From an uncultured Clostridia bacterium (GTDB taxonomy: Bacteria > Bacillota > Clostridia > Christensenellales > Pumilibacteraceae): a stretch of DNA of 64,000 nucleotides. The translations under genes were made by a program, and so were the position numbers. The notes beneath the pieces were generated by a model that saw only the letters and a list, made by a program, of their open reading frames with translations, searched no databases and was not told where the DNA came from. Of the stretch, positions 8,795-18,307 are shown piece after piece. Location: positions 1-64,000 of the forward strand of contig CALVUQ010000006.1 in the NCBI GenBank assembly GCA_944363615.1, in the 5' to 3' direction. Numbering within the stretch: the first letter of the stretch is position 1; every line of letters begins with the position of its first letter.

Positions 8795-10198
8795 TTATTT
8801 GATAAACGCCGCAAAAGCCTTGTAGGTGGAATATACGTCGGCTTTTGAAACCAGCTCGTAAGGGGCGTGCATCGATATTACGGGGACGCCCAGGTCAACG
8901 GTGTCAATATTCAGTTTTGCAATGTATTTTGCAACTGTTCCGCCGCCGCCCATGTCTACTTTTCCAAGCTCTGAAGTCTGCCAGCAGATGTTGTTTTCCG
9001 CAAACAGCTTTCTGATTTCGCCCACAAATTCGGCCGAAGCGTCGTTGGAGCCGCCTTTACCGCCCGAACCCGTGAACTTACACATTGCCGTACCGCAGGA
9101 AATTATCGCGGAATTGCGTTTTTCGTAAACGGACGCAAAGTTGGGGTCGTAACAGGAAGTAACGTCCGACGACAGGCACTTTGACGCGGCGCGAACGGCT
9201 GCGGGATCAGCGTTGAACTGCGCGGCAATTGCATTTATTATATCCTCGAAAATGCTACACTGCATGCCGGTATTGCCTTCGCTGCCGATTTCTTCCTTAT
9301 CGACAAGAATCGCAAGCACGGTTCTGTCTTCCGTTTCGTCGTCGAGAAGCGCTGTAAGCGCAGGATATGCGCAAACCCTGTCGTCGTGTCCGTAAGCGCC
9401 GATAAGAGCCCTGTCAAAGCCCACGTCGCGCGCGGGAAAAGCGGGGACGGCGGCAAGTTCCGCACTTAAAAAGTCCTCTTCTTTCATGCCGTACTTATCG
9501 GAAAGTATTTTAAGCACGGTTAATTTTATCTTTTCTTTAACGTCCTCGTCGCAGTAAGGCAGTCCGCCCACAACGATATTCAGGTCCTCCCCGCCGATAG
9601 CCTTGTTCATGGGCTGGGTTACCTGCTCTCTGCCCAGATGCGGCAGAAGGTCGTTAATGTAGAAAACGGGCTCGTCGGGATTTTCGCCGATGCGCATTTC
9701 CACACGGCTGCCGTCTGAAAGCACGACCACGCCGTGAAGCGCAAGAGGAATCGTAGTCCACTGATATTTTTTTATGCCGCCGTAATAATGAGTCTTAAGA
9801 AGGCAAAAGCCGCTGTCCTCGTAAAGCGGATTCTGTTTAAGATCCAGACGCGGACTGTCGATATGAGCGGCAACGATGCGAATGCCGTCTTCAGTCAAAT
9901 CGTTTTTACCTATTTTGAAGAAAGCGACGCTTTTATCGCGGTTGTTGTAGTAACGTTTGTCGCCGATTTTCAGTTTGTCGCCCAGCTTATAGGGCTTATA
10001 TCCCTTTGCCTCAGCGGTTCTGACGGCATAAGCCACTGCTTCCCGCTCGGTTTTGGCTTCGTCCAAAAACTTTTTATATCCCTCGCTGTAATCGTACATT
10101 TCCTTGATTTCCTTCTCGGAAGAAATCTCGAAAAAATTCTTTTTCTTGTAGGACAGGCTTTCCATAAGCTGCTGACCTTTGCTCTTTTTTTCGTCCAT
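8795..10198 (-). CDS. M18 family zinc aminopeptidase
   Basis: Cytoplasmic metallo-aminopeptidase of the M18 (aminopeptidase I / ApeA) family, 467 residues, normal length. Seen: AAHIDSPRLDLK carrying the first metal histidine, THYYGGIKKYQWTT, the catalytic glutamate region DKEEIGSEG, the bridging aspartate region GAYGHDDRVCAYP and the C-terminal metal histidine ISMHAPYE. It removes N-terminal residues from peptides; large homo-oligomers are usual in the family. Start ATG with AAAGGAGAG. Transcribed alone from its own promoter. Confidence 0.92.
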   Translation of the reverse strand: MDEKKSKGQQLMESLSYKKKNFFEISSEKEIKEMYDYSEGYKKFLDEAKTEREAVAYAVRTAEAKGYKPYKLGDKLKIGDKRYYNNRDKSVAFFKIGKNDLTEDGIRIVAAHIDSPRLDLKQNPLYEDSGFCLLKTHYYGGIKKYQWTTIPLALHGVVVLSDGSRVEMRIGENPDEPVFYINDLLPHLGREQVTQPMNKAIGGEDLNIVVGGLPYCDEDVKEKIKLTVLKILSDKYGMKEEDFLSAELAAVPAFPARDVGFDRALIGAYGHDDRVCAYPALTALLDDETEDRTVLAILVDKEEIGSEGNTGMQCSIFEDIINAIAAQFNADPAAVRAASKCLSSDVTSCYDPNFASVYEKRNSAIISCGTAMCKFTGSGGKGGSNDASAEFVGEIRKLFAENNICWQTSELGKVDMGGGGTVAKYIAKLNIDTVDLGVPVISMHAPYELVSKADVYSTYKAFAAFIK

Positions 10199-10249
10199 TT
10201 TTCTCTCCTTTTACGGGGAAATCCCCGAAAAAAACTCTTTTCGGGAATA

Positions 10250-10278
10250 AGTATATTCTTTATTTAAAAATTAGTCAA
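10250..10278 (-). promoter_or_regulatory. Promoter of the M18 aminopeptidase gene
   Basis: Minus strand TTGACT, 17 bp, TATACT. The ~45-base leader contains a small perfect hairpin (CGGGGATTTCCCCG) just before the ribosome site. Confidence 0.75.
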
Positions 10279-10403
10279 GCGGAATAAACGCCGCTTATGC
10301 TTGAAAAAAATCCGAAAAGAGAAAAAACATGGTTTTTTACGCAAAAAACCGCTTAATGCGGCGTTAAAAAAAAATTTATACTTGTTTTTTTGAATTTTTA
10401 CGC

Positions 10404-10436
10404 AAAAAAATCCGACGACTTTGATGCCGTCGGATT
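10404..10436 (-). terminator. Terminator of the glycosyltransferase gene
   Basis: Perfect 9-bp stem AATCCGACG / CGTCGGATT followed, in minus direction, by a run of T. Confidence 0.8.
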
Positions 10437-10452
10437 GCATATCAATCGATTT

Positions 10453-11961
10453 TTAATCGTCATCGTCCAAAGCTGCGGCCGCTTCCGACTGCGCCTCGTA
10501 ATCAGGCGTAGTGTTTACGGGATAAGCGCTGAAAGGAAAAGCATCTTTATGGCTGCATAAGTCCGCTTCGGTTTCCTTTTTTACGATCTGTACGGCTTTT
10601 TCGCCGAAGGTAAACGATGGTTTATATATGGCAAATCTTTCCTTTGCGGGACTTTTACCCAGGATATAGTCGAACGAAACGCCCGTTTCGGATTCCAATT
10701 TTTCCACGAAACTTTTGTCGTAAAACTTGCTGCGGGATATGGACTTCCACTTTGCGCGGAAAATGAATCCTGCGGTTATGCCCAGCGCGTAAACTATCAT
10801 AAACAGCGGGAACGACAAAATCGCGGGCAATGTTTTTTTTAGAGGCGTACCGATTTTCTTTTTGTCCAGGAAAAACACTAAAAATGCCTGCGCAATGAAC
10901 GGAATAAGAAAGGCGCAAACAAGGATTATGACGAGATTGGTAATCTCCCAGACGAAACGCGCATGATCCAGCGGCTGCAGAAACTGTCCGAAAAGGATTA
11001 TGTAATATGCGGGAAACCAGATACAGCACAGCCCTGCAATGGGGATAAACAGAAGCGTGAGAAACATATCGAGAAAGGTATATTTAAGCGTCACGGGAAA
11101 TAATGCAAGGCACTTTAATCCGTGGGTAAAAAACAGCCTTAATAGTCCCCTGCCCATGCGCATGTTTCTTTTGAAAAGCTGTCCCACGGTTGCGGGCTGG
11201 TCTTCGTAAACCACGGCTTCGGACACGTAACAGGCTTTACGCTTTTTAAAAAGCTGGTTACACGTGAACTCGGCGTCCTCGCTGTACCCCATCGCCTTCC
11301 AGCCGCCATCCTCGCGGATAACCGACGCGGCGAACATCATGCCGCCGCCCACAAGCATTTCGCCTATTCTCAGCGCGGAACGGGCATGACAATTGAATCG
11401 GCAGTCGCGTATGTACCAAAGTCCCGAAACTCCCGCAACAACGTTTTGGGTAAGGTTGGAAGCGTGATTATATCCACGCGCAAGCGTAACTCCGGAATCG
11501 AAAGCGTCGTTCATTTTATCGATATAATCGGGAAGCGGGAAATTGTCCGCGTCGAAAAGTATTACTGCCTCGGTGTCGGGATAATCTTTCAGCACCGCGT
11601 CCAGCCCGAACTTAAGAGCATATGACTTACCCTGTTTTTTGGGGTCGCTTTCCTGCCTTTTGTAAACGATTGCCCCGGCTTTTTCGGCAATTAACGCCGT
11701 GTCGTCGGTGCAATTGTCGGCAATAACGAACACTTTATAAATGTTTTGCGGATATTTCTGAAGCAAAAGATTTCTTACCGTTGCGCCGATAACTTCGCCT
11801 TCGTTGTGCGCACATACCACAACGGCGAATTTATGTTTGACTTTTGCCTTACAGTATTTTTGGGGTTTAAGAAAAAACAGGAAAAGATAAATCACCTGAA
11901 AAGCAAACGCAACCGAAACTATGCCAATTACTACATTGTTAATCGTTTCAAGAACGGCCAT
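10453..11961 (-). CDS. Membrane-bound family 2 glycosyltransferase
   Basis: Processive-type GT2 inverting transferase, 502 residues. Order: an N-terminal membrane helix (residues ~8-31), the GT-A domain with nucleotide-binding AHNEGEV and the metal-binding DAD (residues 137-139) in LFDADNF, the ED of GYSEDAEF, and the RNMRMGRG segment that replaces the usual QxxRW acceptor motif; then three or four membrane helices (~285-400) and a cytoplasmic tail ending in acidic DDDD. Resembles cellulose/poly-GlcNAc-type synthases; the product is unknown. A weakly spaced GAGGT precedes the ATG. No partner genes for an exopolysaccharide operon are adjacent. Confidence 0.85.
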   Translation of the reverse strand: MAVLETINNVVIGIVSVAFAFQVIYLFLFFLKPQKYCKAKVKHKFAVVVCAHNEGEVIGATVRNLLLQKYPQNIYKVFVIADNCTDDTALIAEKAGAIVYKRQESDPKKQGKSYALKFGLDAVLKDYPDTEAVILFDADNFPLPDYIDKMNDAFDSGVTLARGYNHASNLTQNVVAGVSGLWYIRDCRFNCHARSALRIGEMLVGGGMMFAASVIREDGGWKAMGYSEDAEFTCNQLFKKRKACYVSEAVVYEDQPATVGQLFKRNMRMGRGLLRLFFTHGLKCLALFPVTLKYTFLDMFLTLLFIPIAGLCCIWFPAYYIILFGQFLQPLDHARFVWEITNLVIILVCAFLIPFIAQAFLVFFLDKKKIGTPLKKTLPAILSFPLFMIVYALGITAGFIFRAKWKSISRSKFYDKSFVEKLESETGVSFDYILGKSPAKERFAIYKPSFTFGEKAVQIVKKETEADLCSHKDAFPFSAYPVNTTPDYEAQSEAAAALDDDD

Positions 11962-12004
11962 TACGAAAAAAATACCTCGCGTTGAAAACGGTCATCACAT
12001 AACC

Positions 12005-12033
12005 AGTATAAAGCATCGGCAACAAAAAAGCAA
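12005..12033 (-). promoter_or_regulatory. Probable promoter of the glycosyltransferase gene
   Basis: Minus strand TTGCTT, 17 bp, TATACT, ~45 bp before the ATG. Confidence 0.6.
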
Positions 12034-12198
12034 CCGTAATCCACCCGAAATAAATGTAAATTACAGTATTAAAAAGAAAATCACGCCAAAAAAACCGTAA
12101 TTTTTTAAAAACGGCTTAACTGTTCCGTATTTTCGGCAAAATTTTACAAAATTTCCCGTTCCGCCGTCATATAAAATGACGAAGAGAAATAAATCCGT

Positions 12199-12243
12199 AA
12201 AAAAAGCCGCATACGGTCGTCCTTCCGTAGTGCGGCTTTTTTA
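12199..12243 (-). terminator. Terminator of the flavodoxin-alcohol dehydrogenase operon
   Basis: Strong stem AAAAAAGCCGCATACGG against CCGTAGTGCGGCTTTTTT (one-base bulge), loop TCGTCCTT, followed by T-run in minus direction. Confidence 0.85.
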
Positions 12244-12273
12244 AGACTTTTTTTCAGCAAAACGAATATTCCG

Positions 12274-13440
12274 TCACATGCTTTCCTTAAGAATCGTCAA
12301 AACGTCTTCTTTGCTTAGGACCTTATATCCGCCCGTGTTGATAAGCGTGCTGTTTACTATTCCGTCGAACATATCGGAAGTAACGCCCAAATCCGAAATC
12401 TTCATGACAAGCCCGAGGCTTACCATCCACTTTTCCATTTCGCGAAGTCCTTCTTCCGCGACCTCTTTATCGGTTTTATTCTTGGCGTCTACGCCCCATA
12501 CGTTTACGGCAAACCGCTTGAACCTTTCCAAACCGTAAGGCATTATCAGGCGGTAATAAGCAAGCGACACCGAGGAAAGCGTCATGCCGTGAGTGGCGTT
12601 TGTGTACGCGCCTATAGCCTGCCCTATCATATGCACTTCCCAATCGGTTTCCTTGCCCATGGCGACAAGAGTATTGAGCGCCCAGGTAGCCGTCCACATG
12701 ATATTGCTTCTTGCCTCGTAATCCTCAGGGTTCTTTACCGCCGTAAGCGAACTTTTGATCAGCGAGCGCATAAGCCCTTCCGAAATATAGTCGGACGTGT
12801 TGTCGTCGGTGCCCGAAAAGTACTGTTCGAGAATATGCGACATGATATCGAAAAAGCCCGCGACCATCTGATACTGCGGCACGGTGAAAGTAAATTCGGG
12901 GTTAAGCACGGAAAACTTAGGAAATACGTTGTCGCCGAAAACGTGTCCGATTTTCAGCTTTTGCGCGTAGTTGGTTATAACCGAGCCTCCGTTCATTTCG
13001 CTACCGGTGCCCACCATGGTCAGCACGCAGCCGACGGGTATGACTTCGTTGTCGACGTCCTCGAAACGTATAAAATATTTATCCCAAGGATCTTCCTTGC
13101 AATGAACAGACGCTGAAACCGCTTTTGCGTAATCGCACACCGAGCCGCCTCCTACGGCAAGGATGAGGTCCGCTTCGGCTTTTTTTGCGCGCTCTATCCC
13201 CTCGTAAAGTTTTTCAACGGTGGGATTGGGCATGACGCCTGCGTCCTCAAAAATCTCTTTGCCGTTCTTTTTCAATATTTCCACGACTTTATCGTAGATG
13301 CCGTTTTTCTTTACGGAACCGCCGCCGTAGACGAGAAGTACGTTTTTGCCGTATTTGGGAAGCTCTTTATCGAGTCCGGAAAGCGCGTCTTTACCGAAAT
13401 ACAGCCTTGTAGGGTTGCAGAAAGTGAAATTTCCCAACAT
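12274..13440 (-). CDS. Iron-containing alcohol dehydrogenase (butanol dehydrogenase type)
   Basis: Group III Fe-dependent alcohol dehydrogenase, 388 residues, closest in appearance to clostridial NAD(P)H-dependent butanol dehydrogenases/YqhD. Seen: N-terminal NPTRLYFGKD, nucleotide-binding YGGGSVKKNGIYDKV, the GGGSVCDYAKAV signature, and metal histidines in DIMSHILEQYF and NATHGMTLS. It interconverts aldehydes and alcohols in fermentation or detoxification. Start ATG with AAGGAGG at 13450. It lies 56 bp after the flavodoxin gene and probably shares its transcript, suggesting coupled redox use. Confidence 0.93.
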   Translation of the reverse strand: MLGNFTFCNPTRLYFGKDALSGLDKELPKYGKNVLLVYGGGSVKKNGIYDKVVEILKKNGKEIFEDAGVMPNPTVEKLYEGIERAKKAEADLILAVGGGSVCDYAKAVSASVHCKEDPWDKYFIRFEDVDNEVIPVGCVLTMVGTGSEMNGGSVITNYAQKLKIGHVFGDNVFPKFSVLNPEFTFTVPQYQMVAGFFDIMSHILEQYFSGTDDNTSDYISEGLMRSLIKSSLTAVKNPEDYEARSNIMWTATWALNTLVAMGKETDWEVHMIGQAIGAYTNATHGMTLSSVSLAYYRLIMPYGLERFKRFAVNVWGVDAKNKTDKEVAEEGLREMEKWMVSLGLVMKISDLGVTSDMFDGIVNSTLINTGGYKVLSKEDVLTILKESM

Positions 13441-13496
13441 ATTTATTTATCCTCCTTGATAATTTACTTTTTTTAATTATGGCAATTTTTATAGAA

Positions 13497-14036
13497 TTAA
13501 ACGTTTTTACCCGTTTCGTATGCTTCCGAAACTGCTTTCGTGGCGTTGATTTCACCCGCCTTTTCCACTCCCGTGCCGTAAACAACGCCCCCTAAGGAAA
13601 CCCCGTCAAAGCAGTCTGTCCAGCCCTTTACGGCAGTAATCGCGCCGTCCATCGCGCTTTTGTCGTCATCGGCGGAAGAAGCAAGCAGATAGACTTTTTT
13701 AAATCTGTTCTTACGCGCGTACAACGGATTAAGCCTGTCCAGAAAGGTTTTAAGCTGACCGCTTACGCTGTAATAATAAACGGGAGTCGCAAACACCAGG
13801 ACGTCCGAGTTTTGAACCTCATCATAAATCCCGTTCACAAAGTCGTCAAGCACGCACTTTTTTCCGTCGGCGCAATACATGCAACCTGTGCAGAACTTAA
13901 GCTCCTTTTCCCTGAGATCGATTTTTACAACTTCGTTACCCGCTTCCCGCGCGCCCTTTGCAAAAGCCTCAGCCAATATTTCCGAGTTGCCGTTTTTTCT
14001 TAACGTGGATGAAACTATGAAAACCTTTTTACCCAT
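13497..14036 (-). CDS. Flavodoxin-family NAD(P)H-dependent oxidoreductase
   Basis: Flavodoxin-fold FMN protein, 179 residues from the ATG at 14036. Seen: FMN phosphate loop SSTLRKNGNSEIL, a cysteine cluster CTGCMYCADGKKC followed by DD typical of iron-sulfur-flavoprotein-like members, and the second FMN loop ATPVYYYSVSGQLK. An in-frame extension to 14159 is possible but GGAGGG precedes only the chosen ATG. First gene of an operon with the alcohol dehydrogenase; may supply electrons to, or regenerate, a partner. A paralogue with the same architecture is encoded at 60448-61077. Confidence 0.85.
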   Translation of the reverse strand: MGKKVFIVSSTLRKNGNSEILAEAFAKGAREAGNEVVKIDLREKELKFCTGCMYCADGKKCVLDDFVNGIYDEVQNSDVLVFATPVYYYSVSGQLKTFLDRLNPLYARKNRFKKVYLLASSADDDKSAMDGAITAVKGWTDCFDGVSLGGVVYGTGVEKAGEINATKAVSEAYETGKNV

Positions 14037-14254
14037 TGTTTTAACACCCTCCGCTTGTTTATTTAAATTATTTCTCAATCGCGTATAAATAACGGTTATC
14101 AATATCCCCGAATTAAAGCCATTACGCTGCTTTGTAACCCGCTTTACACGCGCTTTCATAAAAATGCGCTTGAAAAATTGGCTTACGGCGCCTTGTAAAG
14201 CGCATAAACGAACCTTAAACGTTACCGCCGCAACAGCCTGTTTCCCTTGAATTT

Positions 14255-14283
14255 ATGATATATCGTAAAAGCGAATTTGTCAA
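14255..14283 (-). promoter_or_regulatory. Promoter of the flavodoxin-ADH operon
   Basis: Minus strand perfect TTGACA, 17 bp, TATCAT. It implies an unusually long untranslated leader before the ATG at 14036. Confidence 0.65.
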
Positions 14284-14449
14284 ACCGAGACGGCCTTTAA
14301 ATAGGTTTTTCACATAAATTTAATCAAAAGATAAAAACATGAAATTTTATGTTTTTCGCTGTCGTCGTTTTTAAGATTAACGGCGCGATTTACCTTAATC
14401 CTCTTTTCCATAACGCAACGGATTTATGGCGACTCGATATATCAAGACA

Positions 14450-14489
14450 AAAAACTAAAAAGCGGCATTACAGCAATTTGTGTTGCCGC
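14450..14489 (-). terminator. Terminator of the DUF3737 gene
   Basis: GCGGCA / TGCCGC stem with a 16-base loop, followed in minus direction by TTTTTAGTTTTTT. Confidence 0.7.
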
Positions 14490-14518
14490 ATTAAAGCAAC
14501 GATATCGTAAAAGCTTTC

Positions 14519-15370
14519 TTATTTTTTATTCCTTATTTCGATTTTCGCGCGGCAGGGGTATCTTGAATCCGCAGTATGTATCGTCTCCCCGATTTCGTCG
14601 GCGATTATCCGACCTTTACGGGGATTTTTGACGGAAACTATTCCGCCGTTTATAGACGCACGGACGTCGCTGTATTCAAATGCCAGATCGCAGTTTTCGG
14701 TGGTGCAGTCCACAAGCTTCAAATTTTTGCAGTAACAAAAAGGCTGAGTCCCTTTAATGTGGCAACGAATCAAAGTCAGCCCTTCTGAATACCAGCCCGA
14801 ATACTCGCCGTCCAGCACGCAATCTGTCACCGTAACGTTTTTTGCGTGCCAGAAAGCGTCCTTCGTATTTAAAACTGAGTTTTTTATTATTACGTTTTTC
14901 ACGTACTGAAAGGAATATTTTCCCGTAAAGTTCAGATTTTCCGCGGAAATGTAACGGCTTTCCAAAAAGGCGTATTCCGAATCCAGAACCGCGTCTTTCA
15001 ACGTCAATCCAGCGCTTTTCCAGCCGAATTCGGGAGAAACGACTTCGCAGTTTTCAATCGTCACGTTTTTACACTCTCTCACCGCCTTTATGCCGTTAAG
15101 TTTGCTGTCGCGGATTAAAACGTAGTTGTCGTACCAAAGTGCCGCGCGGCAATTTTGCGTCATTTCGGTTTTTCCCATTTTAAGACCGTCCGCATGCCAT
15201 AAAGGATATCTTAAATCGAAAAAGCAGTTTTTTACCTGTATTTTACGGCACTCTTTCAAAGCCGATTCTCCGTCCTCTTCCCCTTCGAAACGGCAGTTGT
15301 TTACAACGGTATCGTAAATACCGTACAAAGCGCGCTCCGAACCGTATCTTTTGTTTTCGATGATGTCCAT
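14519..15370 (-). CDS. DUF3737 family right-handed beta-helix protein
   Basis: A 283-residue cytoplasmic protein with no signal peptide, built of short repeating N-C-x-F/V strands (for example NNCRFEG, KNCFFD, ENCEVVSP, TDCVLDG) typical of a right-handed parallel beta-helix; this is the DUF3737 family, common in Firmicutes and without a proven function. I chose the ATG at 15370 because AAGGTG lies six bases before it; a GTG nine bases upstream (15379) would overlap that site. It is transcribed alone and nothing nearby suggests a role. Confidence 0.82.
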   Translation of the reverse strand: MDIIENKRYGSERALYGIYDTVVNNCRFEGEEDGESALKECRKIQVKNCFFDLRYPLWHADGLKMGKTEMTQNCRAALWYDNYVLIRDSKLNGIKAVRECKNVTIENCEVVSPEFGWKSAGLTLKDAVLDSEYAFLESRYISAENLNFTGKYSFQYVKNVIIKNSVLNTKDAFWHAKNVTVTDCVLDGEYSGWYSEGLTLIRCHIKGTQPFCYCKNLKLVDCTTENCDLAFEYSDVRASINGGIVSVKNPRKGRIIADEIGETIHTADSRYPCRAKIEIRNKK

Positions 15371-15477
15371 ATCCGTCACCTTAATTTGATTTTATTTTTT
15401 CTTCAGTATATTATAGTATTTTCGCAAACTATTGCTTAATTGATTTTTCCGCGTCAGGACGGTAAAATTTATCGGTT

Positions 15478-18051
15478 TTATTTCGATTTGCGGCGTTTTT
15501 TCCTTACGACCAATATCACGACGACAGCGACTGCTGCCACCCCGCCGACCGAAGCCAAAACGATTATTGCCGTTCTCATGCCGTTTCCGTCGGAATTGTC
15601 TTCCTGGCCGGACGGAGGAAGGGAATTGTTGCCGTCGGAATTCTGGTCCGAATCGTCCGTATTATCCTCGGGCATATCGGGATTCTCTTGCGGCGGTTGA
15701 GGCTTTTCGTCAGGCTCGTCAGGTGCGGGCTGAGCGGCGTCGTATTCCGCTTTGGTAAGCACGCTGTCCATGGAATCTTTACCCGCCGCAAAAGCGCTTT
15801 TGATTTCCTCTTCGTCGGATGCCGCTTCTATATCGGAAACGCTTGAAGAGAACAGTGAAGACAATTCCTCCCACTGAGGCAAGTAATAGTCCTCGCTGTC
15901 GAATTGAGAATGGTATTGAGTTAAAAGGCTTATCGCGTATCCTTTTGTTTTAGCAAAAGCCAGCGTTTCGTCCAGCGCGGCAAGAACGTCGCCCGAAATG
16001 AAAGTCTTTTGTTCGGCGCCAAGCAATTCGTAATCTTTTATAATAGCGTCGTAGTAAGACCAGTCCGCAGACCTTACTTCGTTCTTCGGGACAAAGCAAG
16101 CGTCTTCAGCACGTATAATCCAGTCGCCCGCGCTTAAAAACGCTTTAATCCGCATAAGAAAAGAGGCTATTTCAGTGCCGGCAAGCACCGCTACCTGTTC
16201 TTTGGAGGCGGCGTCGGTTAAAGAGGAATACGCCGCAAGATTGACTGAATCCGCATTTTCATTGGCAGCCGTCGCCACCGATAAAGTGTTCTTCCCTTCC
16301 CCTAACGGTACAGGCGGATTATATACATATTGCAACCCTGCCGAAAAACGGTTTTTCCAGCCGTCGGTTATTTCCTTCACCCTGTCGGTAAGCGTGGAAA
16401 TTTTTTTAAGGGCCAGGCGGCAAGCTTCGACTTCCGCACTCATAATCTGTTCGTTTTTGCCTGCGTCGCTCAGCTTTTTAAGGGACGCGCTGTATGAAGC
16501 AAACAGATTGTCCCAATCTTCGGCGACGTATTGCACGGAAGAATATTGTTCAAGTATGGTTTGTAATTCCGAAACGTAGGGTTTGGCAATTTCCTCGGCG
16601 GTAAGCTCCCAAACGGCGTATAATCTTACGGTTTCGCCTTGAGTGAAAGAAAGATTCATGACGGCTTGTCTGTCGGTGAAAGCGACTTCCCCTTCGGGGG
16701 TATAAGCCCAACCGATAAAGTCATACTTCGGCCGCGCAAACGCATTGGCGGGAAGCGGTGCGGATTGGCCGTATTTCAATGTGACGGATTGCATTTCGCC
16801 CGTTGTATCGGAGGCGTTGGAATCGAAATTCAGCGTATAAGTTATCGCCTCCCATTGCGCGTAAAGGGTCACTTTTTCGCCGTCGTACTTTTTCCCCGCA
16901 AGATTCAATACGCTTTCTCCCGCGGAATAAGTCGTACTGGGATTATAGGCGTCCGTCCCCCACCCGACGAATTCGTAACCTTTTTTAACGGGTGTTTCCG
17001 AAGGCAATGCCGTTTCTTCATCGTAATAGGTGACTACGGACGAAGGCAGTCCGCTTCCGCCGTTTCCCTCAAAGTTGATAGTATATTTGTTTGCCACTCT
17101 TTTGCCGTAAAGAGTTTGCCCCTCCGCCTGAACGTCTGAAATGACAGACTGAGTGTAAAGACTGTCCGAATACCACTCGGTCTTCTCGTAACCCTGAATG
17201 GGGTCCTGCTCGGCAAAATCGTCGTAATAGACGGTAAAACCGTCGATCGAGGGCAAAACGATTTCCCTTACGTCGTTGTTGCGTACCACAAACCCGCCGC
17301 CCTTAAGGTTAAGGTTTTTACTCATATCCAATCTGGTCAGTTTGTTGTGGTCAATGTGCAGAAGCTCAAGGTCGATAAGCATGGTAACGTCGATATCCGT
17401 AATCATGTTGTCGAAAATTTCGATAAACCTGAGTTTTGTATTTGTGCTTAAATCAAGGCCTGTAAGCACGTTGTGCCTGCTGTATAAAGTGGTTAATTCC
17501 GCAAGCCCCGTAAGGTCCAGTTCGGTAAGATAATTGAATTCGCAATACAACGTTTTGATTTTACTAAGTCCCGCCACTTTAAGCACGGTCAGGCGGTTAT
17601 AGGAACAGTTGACGTAACTGAGATTTACGTTGTGCGTAAGATCAAGCGTCGAAATTTCGTGATTGGGCACGATAAGATCGGTAAGGGCTGTAAAATAGCT
17701 TATTCCCTCAAGGCTTTTTATTCTTTGACCGTCGGCCGGCAAAACGTAAATCGTATCAATCCCGCCGATTTCCTCTTCGGTCAGCACGCCGTCGCTTCCC
17801 GCCCCGCCCAAATTCGCGGAATCAAGTATCCAATTCCTGAAAGTCGCGTCGGGAAAATTTTCTTCGTTTACGGCGACGTCGCCGCTTTCCGCTTGCGTAA
17901 CTTCCAGCGCATAAGCCTTATTTCTTAAAACATCATTGCCGAAATTGTCACCGCTTTGTGCGTGAACGGCAAAAAGACTCAGAACTGCAAATCCCGCGAT
18001 AAGCGCAATGACCGTAAATATCAATAATAAAAAATTACTTTTTGTTTTCAT
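15478..18051 (-). CDS. Surface protein with leucine-rich repeats, InlB B-repeats and C-terminal membrane anchor
   Basis: An 857-residue exported protein. Order: signal peptide (~1-31, ending near AVHAQSG), a short linker, internalin-type leucine-rich repeats (~85-300, units such as LTELDLTGLAELTTLY), two Listeria/Bacteroides InlB B-repeats (~322-410 and ~411-490, with the GY.F.GW and YAQWE motifs), a mostly helical region (~490-780), a Pro/Glu/Asp/Gln linker (~785-820) and a membrane helix followed by KKRRKSK. No LPXTG is present, so anchoring is by the helix. Likely an adhesin or binding protein; the ligand is unknown. Monocistronic. Confidence 0.85.
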   Translation of the reverse strand: MKTKSNFLLLIFTVIALIAGFAVLSLFAVHAQSGDNFGNDVLRNKAYALEVTQAESGDVAVNEENFPDATFRNWILDSANLGGAGSDGVLTEEEIGGIDTIYVLPADGQRIKSLEGISYFTALTDLIVPNHEISTLDLTHNVNLSYVNCSYNRLTVLKVAGLSKIKTLYCEFNYLTELDLTGLAELTTLYSRHNVLTGLDLSTNTKLRFIEIFDNMITDIDVTMLIDLELLHIDHNKLTRLDMSKNLNLKGGGFVVRNNDVREIVLPSIDGFTVYYDDFAEQDPIQGYEKTEWYSDSLYTQSVISDVQAEGQTLYGKRVANKYTINFEGNGGSGLPSSVVTYYDEETALPSETPVKKGYEFVGWGTDAYNPSTTYSAGESVLNLAGKKYDGEKVTLYAQWEAITYTLNFDSNASDTTGEMQSVTLKYGQSAPLPANAFARPKYDFIGWAYTPEGEVAFTDRQAVMNLSFTQGETVRLYAVWELTAEEIAKPYVSELQTILEQYSSVQYVAEDWDNLFASYSASLKKLSDAGKNEQIMSAEVEACRLALKKISTLTDRVKEITDGWKNRFSAGLQYVYNPPVPLGEGKNTLSVATAANENADSVNLAAYSSLTDAASKEQVAVLAGTEIASFLMRIKAFLSAGDWIIRAEDACFVPKNEVRSADWSYYDAIIKDYELLGAEQKTFISGDVLAALDETLAFAKTKGYAISLLTQYHSQFDSEDYYLPQWEELSSLFSSSVSDIEAASDEEEIKSAFAAGKDSMDSVLTKAEYDAAQPAPDEPDEKPQPPQENPDMPEDNTDDSDQNSDGNNSLPPSGQEDNSDGNGMRTAIIVLASVGGVAAVAVVVILVVRKKRRKSK

Positions 18052-18224
18052 AGTTTTATTTTGCTTCCTGAGCGCTAAAAGAATACAAGCTGACCAAATA
18101 AAACGGCATGAGTCGCTGCATATACTCCTGCTTATCCATTTTATAATATTTTCCGGCTTTTATCAAGCATATTTTCTAAAAGCGTACTCATGCTTTTTTA
18201 AGCCCAAAAAACCGTAAAACAGCA

Positions 18225-18259
18225 AAAAGACAACGACCATAAAACAGTCATTGTCTTTT
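18225..18259 (-). terminator. Terminator of the GH-A glycosidase gene
   Basis: AAAAGACAA / TTGTCTTTT stem continued inward with one mismatch, inside a weaker outer AAACCGT / ACGGTTT pairing; lies ~50 bp past the stop codon. Confidence 0.65.
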
Positions 18260-18307
18260 CAACTGACGGTTTAATATAACTTATACCGAATAATTACAAC
18301 GAATATA

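Larger units (their letters stand above)
11962..12273. other. Intergenic region (glycosyltransferase promoter, ADH terminator)
   Basis: Holds the glycosyltransferase promoter on the right-to-left strand and the alcohol-dehydrogenase terminator; about 160 bp of AT-rich sequence between them shows nothing recognisable. Confidence 0.6.
14037..14518. other. Intergenic region with a long leader
   Basis: Contains the flavodoxin promoter, a leader of about 210 bases rich in short GC inverted segments but matching no riboswitch I know, a stretch of ~170 bp without visible features, and the DUF3737 terminator. Confidence 0.5.

Noticed and set aside
14037-14250. Riboswitch upstream of the flavodoxin-ADH operon
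   Set aside because: No conserved core of any riboswitch or T-box class could be recognised by eye; kept only as an unexplained long leader.
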